NCBI RefSeq assembly: GCF_030818955.1
Contig: NZ_JAUTBF010000001.1
Span: 2,728,001-2,792,000 of the forward strand
Direction: 5' to 3'
From: Microbacterium trichothecenolyticum
GTDB taxonomy: Bacteria > Actinomycetota > Actinomycetes > Actinomycetales > Microbacteriaceae
Length of the DNA: 64,000 bases
Shown here: positions 61,746 to 64,000 of the stretch, in pieces
Layout: every line of letters begins with the position of its first letter
Position numbering within the stretch: position 1 is the stretch's first letter
The notes under the pieces: model-generated
Database searches by the model: none
Told to the model about the DNA's origin: nothing
Seen by the model: only the letters and a program-made list of their open reading frames with translations
Translations under genes and position numbers: made by a program

Positions 61746-62719
61746 GTGAGAACCTCCCGATCAGCCGGGCGCTGAACGCGGGCCTGCGCCGTGCGCTCGA
61801 GACGAACGACCGCGTTCTGCTCATGGGCGAGGACATCGGCCCGCTCGGCGGCGTGTTCCGCGTGACCGAGGGACTGCAGAAGGACTTCGGGCCGCGCCGC
61901 GTGATCGACTCGCCGCTCGCGGAATCGGGCATCGTCGGCACCGCGATCGGCCTGGCGATGGGCGGGTTCCGCCCCGTGCTCGAGATCCAGTTCGACGGCT
62001 TCGTCTTCCCTGCGTTCGATCAGATCACCTCGCAGCTGGCGAAGATCACGAACCGTCACGAGGGCGCGGTGCGCATGCCCGTCGTCATCCGCATCCCCTA
62101 CGGCGGGCACATCGGCGCGGTCGAGCACCACCAGGAGAGCCCCGAGGCGTACTTCACGCACACCGCAGGGCTCCGGGTCGTCAGCCCCTCGAACGCCAAC
62201 GACGCGTACTGGATGATCCAGCAGGCGATCGACTCCCCCGACCCGGTGGTCTTCCTCGAGCCGAAGGCGAAGTACTGGCAGAAGGGCGAGGTCGACCTCG
62301 AGGCCCCCGCGCTGCCGCTGCACGCGAGCCGTGTCATCCGCCGCGGCACCGACGTGACCCTCGTCGGCCACGGTGCCATGGTGACGACCCTGCTGCAGGC
62401 CGCCGCGCTCGCCGAGAGCGAGGGCACGAGCTGCGAGGTCATCGACCTGCGCTCGCTGTCGCCGGTCGACTACGGCCCCCTGCTCGATTCGGTGCGCCGC
62501 ACCGGCCGCATGGTCTACGCGCAGGAGGCGCCGGGCTTCACCTCGCTCGGCTCCGAGATCGCCGCGACCGTCATGGAGAAGGCGTTCTTCGCGCTCGAGG
62601 CGCCCGTGCTGCGCGTGTCGGGCTTCGACGTGCCCTTCCCGCCCGCGAAGCTCGAGGGCACCTACCTGCCCGACGCCGACCGCATCCTCGAGGCCGTCGA
62701 CCGGTCTCTCGCCTACTGA
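61742..62719 (+). CDS. pdhB: 2-oxoacid dehydrogenase E1 component, beta subunit
   Basis: 325 residues from GTG 61742, overlapping the alpha subunit stop by 4 bp. Hallmarks: LLMGEDIGPLGGVFRVT, DSPLAESGIVGTAIGLAMGG (split) and RIPYGGHIGAVEHHQESPEAYF. Contributes the second half of the ThDP active site. Gap of 60 bp to the E2 gene. Confidence 0.92.
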   Translation: MSENLPISRALNAGLRRALETNDRVLLMGEDIGPLGGVFRVTEGLQKDFGPRRVIDSPLAESGIVGTAIGLAMGGFRPVLEIQFDGFVFPAFDQITSQLAKITNRHEGAVRMPVVIRIPYGGHIGAVEHHQESPEAYFTHTAGLRVVSPSNANDAYWMIQQAIDSPDPVVFLEPKAKYWQKGEVDLEAPALPLHASRVIRRGTDVTLVGHGAMVTTLLQAAALAESEGTSCEVIDLRSLSPVDYGPLLDSVRRTGRMVYAQEAPGFTSLGSEIAATVMEKAFFALEAPVLRVSGFDVPFPPAKLEGTYLPDADRILEAVDRSLAY

Positions 62720-62779
62720 CCTGCTTTCGTGACCGCGAGCGGCGTCGGTGAGATGCTGGTCGCGAGCAAAGGACACACC

Positions 62780-64000
62780 GTGACCGACCAGACCTTCGTG
62801 CTCCCCGACGTCGGGGAAGGCCTCACCGAGGCCGAGATCGTGCAGTGGCGCGTCGCGCCGGGTGACAGCGTCGCCGTCAACGACGTGATCGTCGAGATCG
62901 AGACGGCCAAGTCGCTCGTCGAGCTGCCCTCGCCCTACGCCGGAACGGTCGGCGAGCTGTTGGCATCCGAGGGGTCGACCGTCGAGGTCGGCGCGCCGAT
63001 CATCACGATCGGATCTTCGGATGCCGCGGCCCCGGCGCCCGCGGAACTCGCCACGGTTCCCGAGCCCAGCGACCCCGGCGGGGCCGTGCTCGTCGGCTAC
63101 GGCACGGGCGGCGCGGTGTCGTCGCGGCGTCGCAAGCCCGCTGAGCGTCCCGTCAAGGCATCCGTTGGCGTGGTGGCGAAGCCTCCGATCCGCAAGCTCG
63201 CGCGCGACCTGGGCGTCGACCTGTCGGCCGTGACCCCGAGCGGGCCCGCCGGCGAGGTGACGCGTGCCGACGTCGTGAAGCACGCCGAACAGGCCAGCGT
63301 GTTCCGCAACATCGAGACGCCCGAGTGGGGTGCCGTGCGCGAGGAGACGATCCCGGTGCCTGCGCCCGCTTCCGCCGCGCCGGCCGCCGATGCCCGCGAG
63401 GAGTCCATCCCCGTCCGCGGCGTCCGCAAGGCGACCGCCAACGCCATGACCTCGAGCGCCTACTCGGCCCCGCACGTGTCGGTGTGGGTCGACGTCGACG
63501 CCTCGCGCACGATGGAGCTCGTCAAGCGCCTCAAGGCCTCGCCCGACTTCGCCGACGTGAAGATCTCGCCGCTGCTGATCATGGCGCGCGCCGTCATCTG
63601 GGCGCTCCGCCGCACGCCGATGATCAACGCCGCCTGGGTCGACACCGAAGACGGCGCGCAGATCTCGGTGCGCCACTACGTGAACCTCGGCATCGCTGCC
63701 GCCACCCCGCGCGGCCTGCTCGTACCCAACATCAAAGACGCGCAGAGCATGAACACGCGCGAGCTCGCGAAGGCGCTCGAGAGCCTCACGCTCACCGCGC
63801 GCGAGGGCAAGACGAGCCCCGCAGACCAGACCGGCGGCACGTTCACGATCACGAACATCGGCGTGTTCGGAGTGGATGCCGGAACCCCGATCATCAACCC
63901 CGGTGAGGCCGGCATCATCGCGCTCGGCGCGATCCGCCAGAAGCCGTGGGTGGTCGACGGCGAGGTGCGCCCCCGCTGGGTGACCACGGTGTCGGGGTCG
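62780..64000 (+). CDS. Dihydrolipoamide acyltransferase (E2), truncated by the window edge
   Basis: At least 407 residues, frame open to the end. GTG 62780 follows AAAGGA. A single lipoyl domain (1-78; lipoyl-lysine in ETAKS), a peripheral subunit-binding domain ([16 protein letters not shown], about 135-170) and the catalytic acyltransferase domain from about 210 (VRKATANAM onwards, with [11 protein letters not shown]) are in order. The catalytic HxxxD near the C-terminus lies beyond the window. Completes the complex with the E1 subunits upstream. Confidence 0.9.
   Translation, partial: MTDQTFVLPDVGEGLTEAEIVQWRVAPGDSVAVNDVIVEIETAKSLVELPSPYAGTVGELLASEGSTVEVGAPIITIGSSDAAAPAPAELATVPEPSDPGGAVLVGYGTGGAVSSRRRKPAERPVKASVGVVAKPPIRKLARDLGVDLSAVTPSGPAGEVTRADVVKHAEQASVFRNIETPEWGAVREETIPVPAPASAAPAADAREESIPVRGVRKATANAMTSSAYSAPHVSVWVDVDASRTMELVKRLKASPDFADVKISPLLIMARAVIWALRRTPMINAAWVDTEDGAQISVRHYVNLGIAAATPRGLLVPNIKDAQSMNTRELAKALESLTLTAREGKTSPADQTGGTFTITNIGVFGVDAGTPIINPGEAGIIALGAIRQKPWVVDGEVRPRWVTTVSGS

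Overview
The window is very GC-rich, densely coded, uses many GTG starts and has frequent 4-bp ATGA/GTGA stop-start overlaps. Together with WXG100 proteins, an LPXTG-type surface peptide, a PurB/HisC/2-oxoacid-dehydrogenase housekeeping block and several sugar/amino-acid ABC importers controlled by LacI, ROK and TetR regulators, this points to a high-GC Gram-positive actinobacterium, most likely Microbacterium or a close relative in the Microbacteriaceae. That placement is an inference from style and gene content. No rRNA, tRNA, CRISPR array or intact insertion sequence was seen.

Layout. (1) 162-12807: a LacI-controlled galactoside/sugar-acid catabolic locus. KDG-type kinase and KDPG-type aldolase run leftwards from a promoter with a LacI-type operator. 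The lacI gene and an eight-gene rightward operon follow: extended SDR dehydrogenase, ManD/RspA-type dehydratase, ABC sugar importer (binding protein plus two permeases), DgoD-type galactonate dehydratase, GH36 alpha-galactosidase and an aldose-epimerase-like protein. A second copy of the operator precedes the rightward operon. (2) 12889-16661: an old-yellow-enzyme reductase, then an accessory patch with a truncated AAA-ATPase gene, three unrecognised genes of lower GC and a roughly 0.9-kb stretch with only tiny reading frames. (3) 16662-21508: a leftward gamma-glutamyl-compound uptake operon (amino-acid ABC importer plus cytoplasmic gamma-glutamyltransferase) with a TetR gene and a tandem palindromic operator; its permease gene carries a +1 frameshift. 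(4) 21669-23686: a compact WXG100/ESX-like cluster without secretion ATPase. (5) 23712-25674: PdxH and a DUF697 GTPase.

(6) 25661-35034: the most unusual locus. An eight-gene leftward operon joins an amino-acid ABC importer, an AnsII-type asparaginase, a CutC-ROK kinase fusion, NagB and NagA, with a divergent ROK repressor. It reads as a route for an amino-acid/GlcNAc conjugate such as GlcNAc-asparagine. (7) 35370-42433: a LacI regulon bounded by two near-identical 14-bp operators: nitrilase plus M20 amidohydrolase on one side, and on the other a SsuABC/NMT1-type importer with an M24-fold enzyme and a GATase1-like protein. (8) 42685-49599: acyltransferase, an atypical zinc-ribbon SDR lacking the catalytic Tyr, NUDIX, a MacB/FtsX-type ABC pair, an LPATG surface peptide and a BMP-like lipoprotein. 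(9) 49712-55289: HupE/UreJ-type membrane protein, then a secreted phosphoesterase with a WxL-like tail beside a DUF916-like membrane partner, and two membrane proteins. (10) 55536-64000: zinc alcohol dehydrogenase, PurB, LMW tyrosine phosphatase, PF04020 membrane protein, HisC and the pdhA-pdhB-E2 operon, running off the right edge.

Four copies of a large palindromic intergenic repeat are scattered at 45756-56830.
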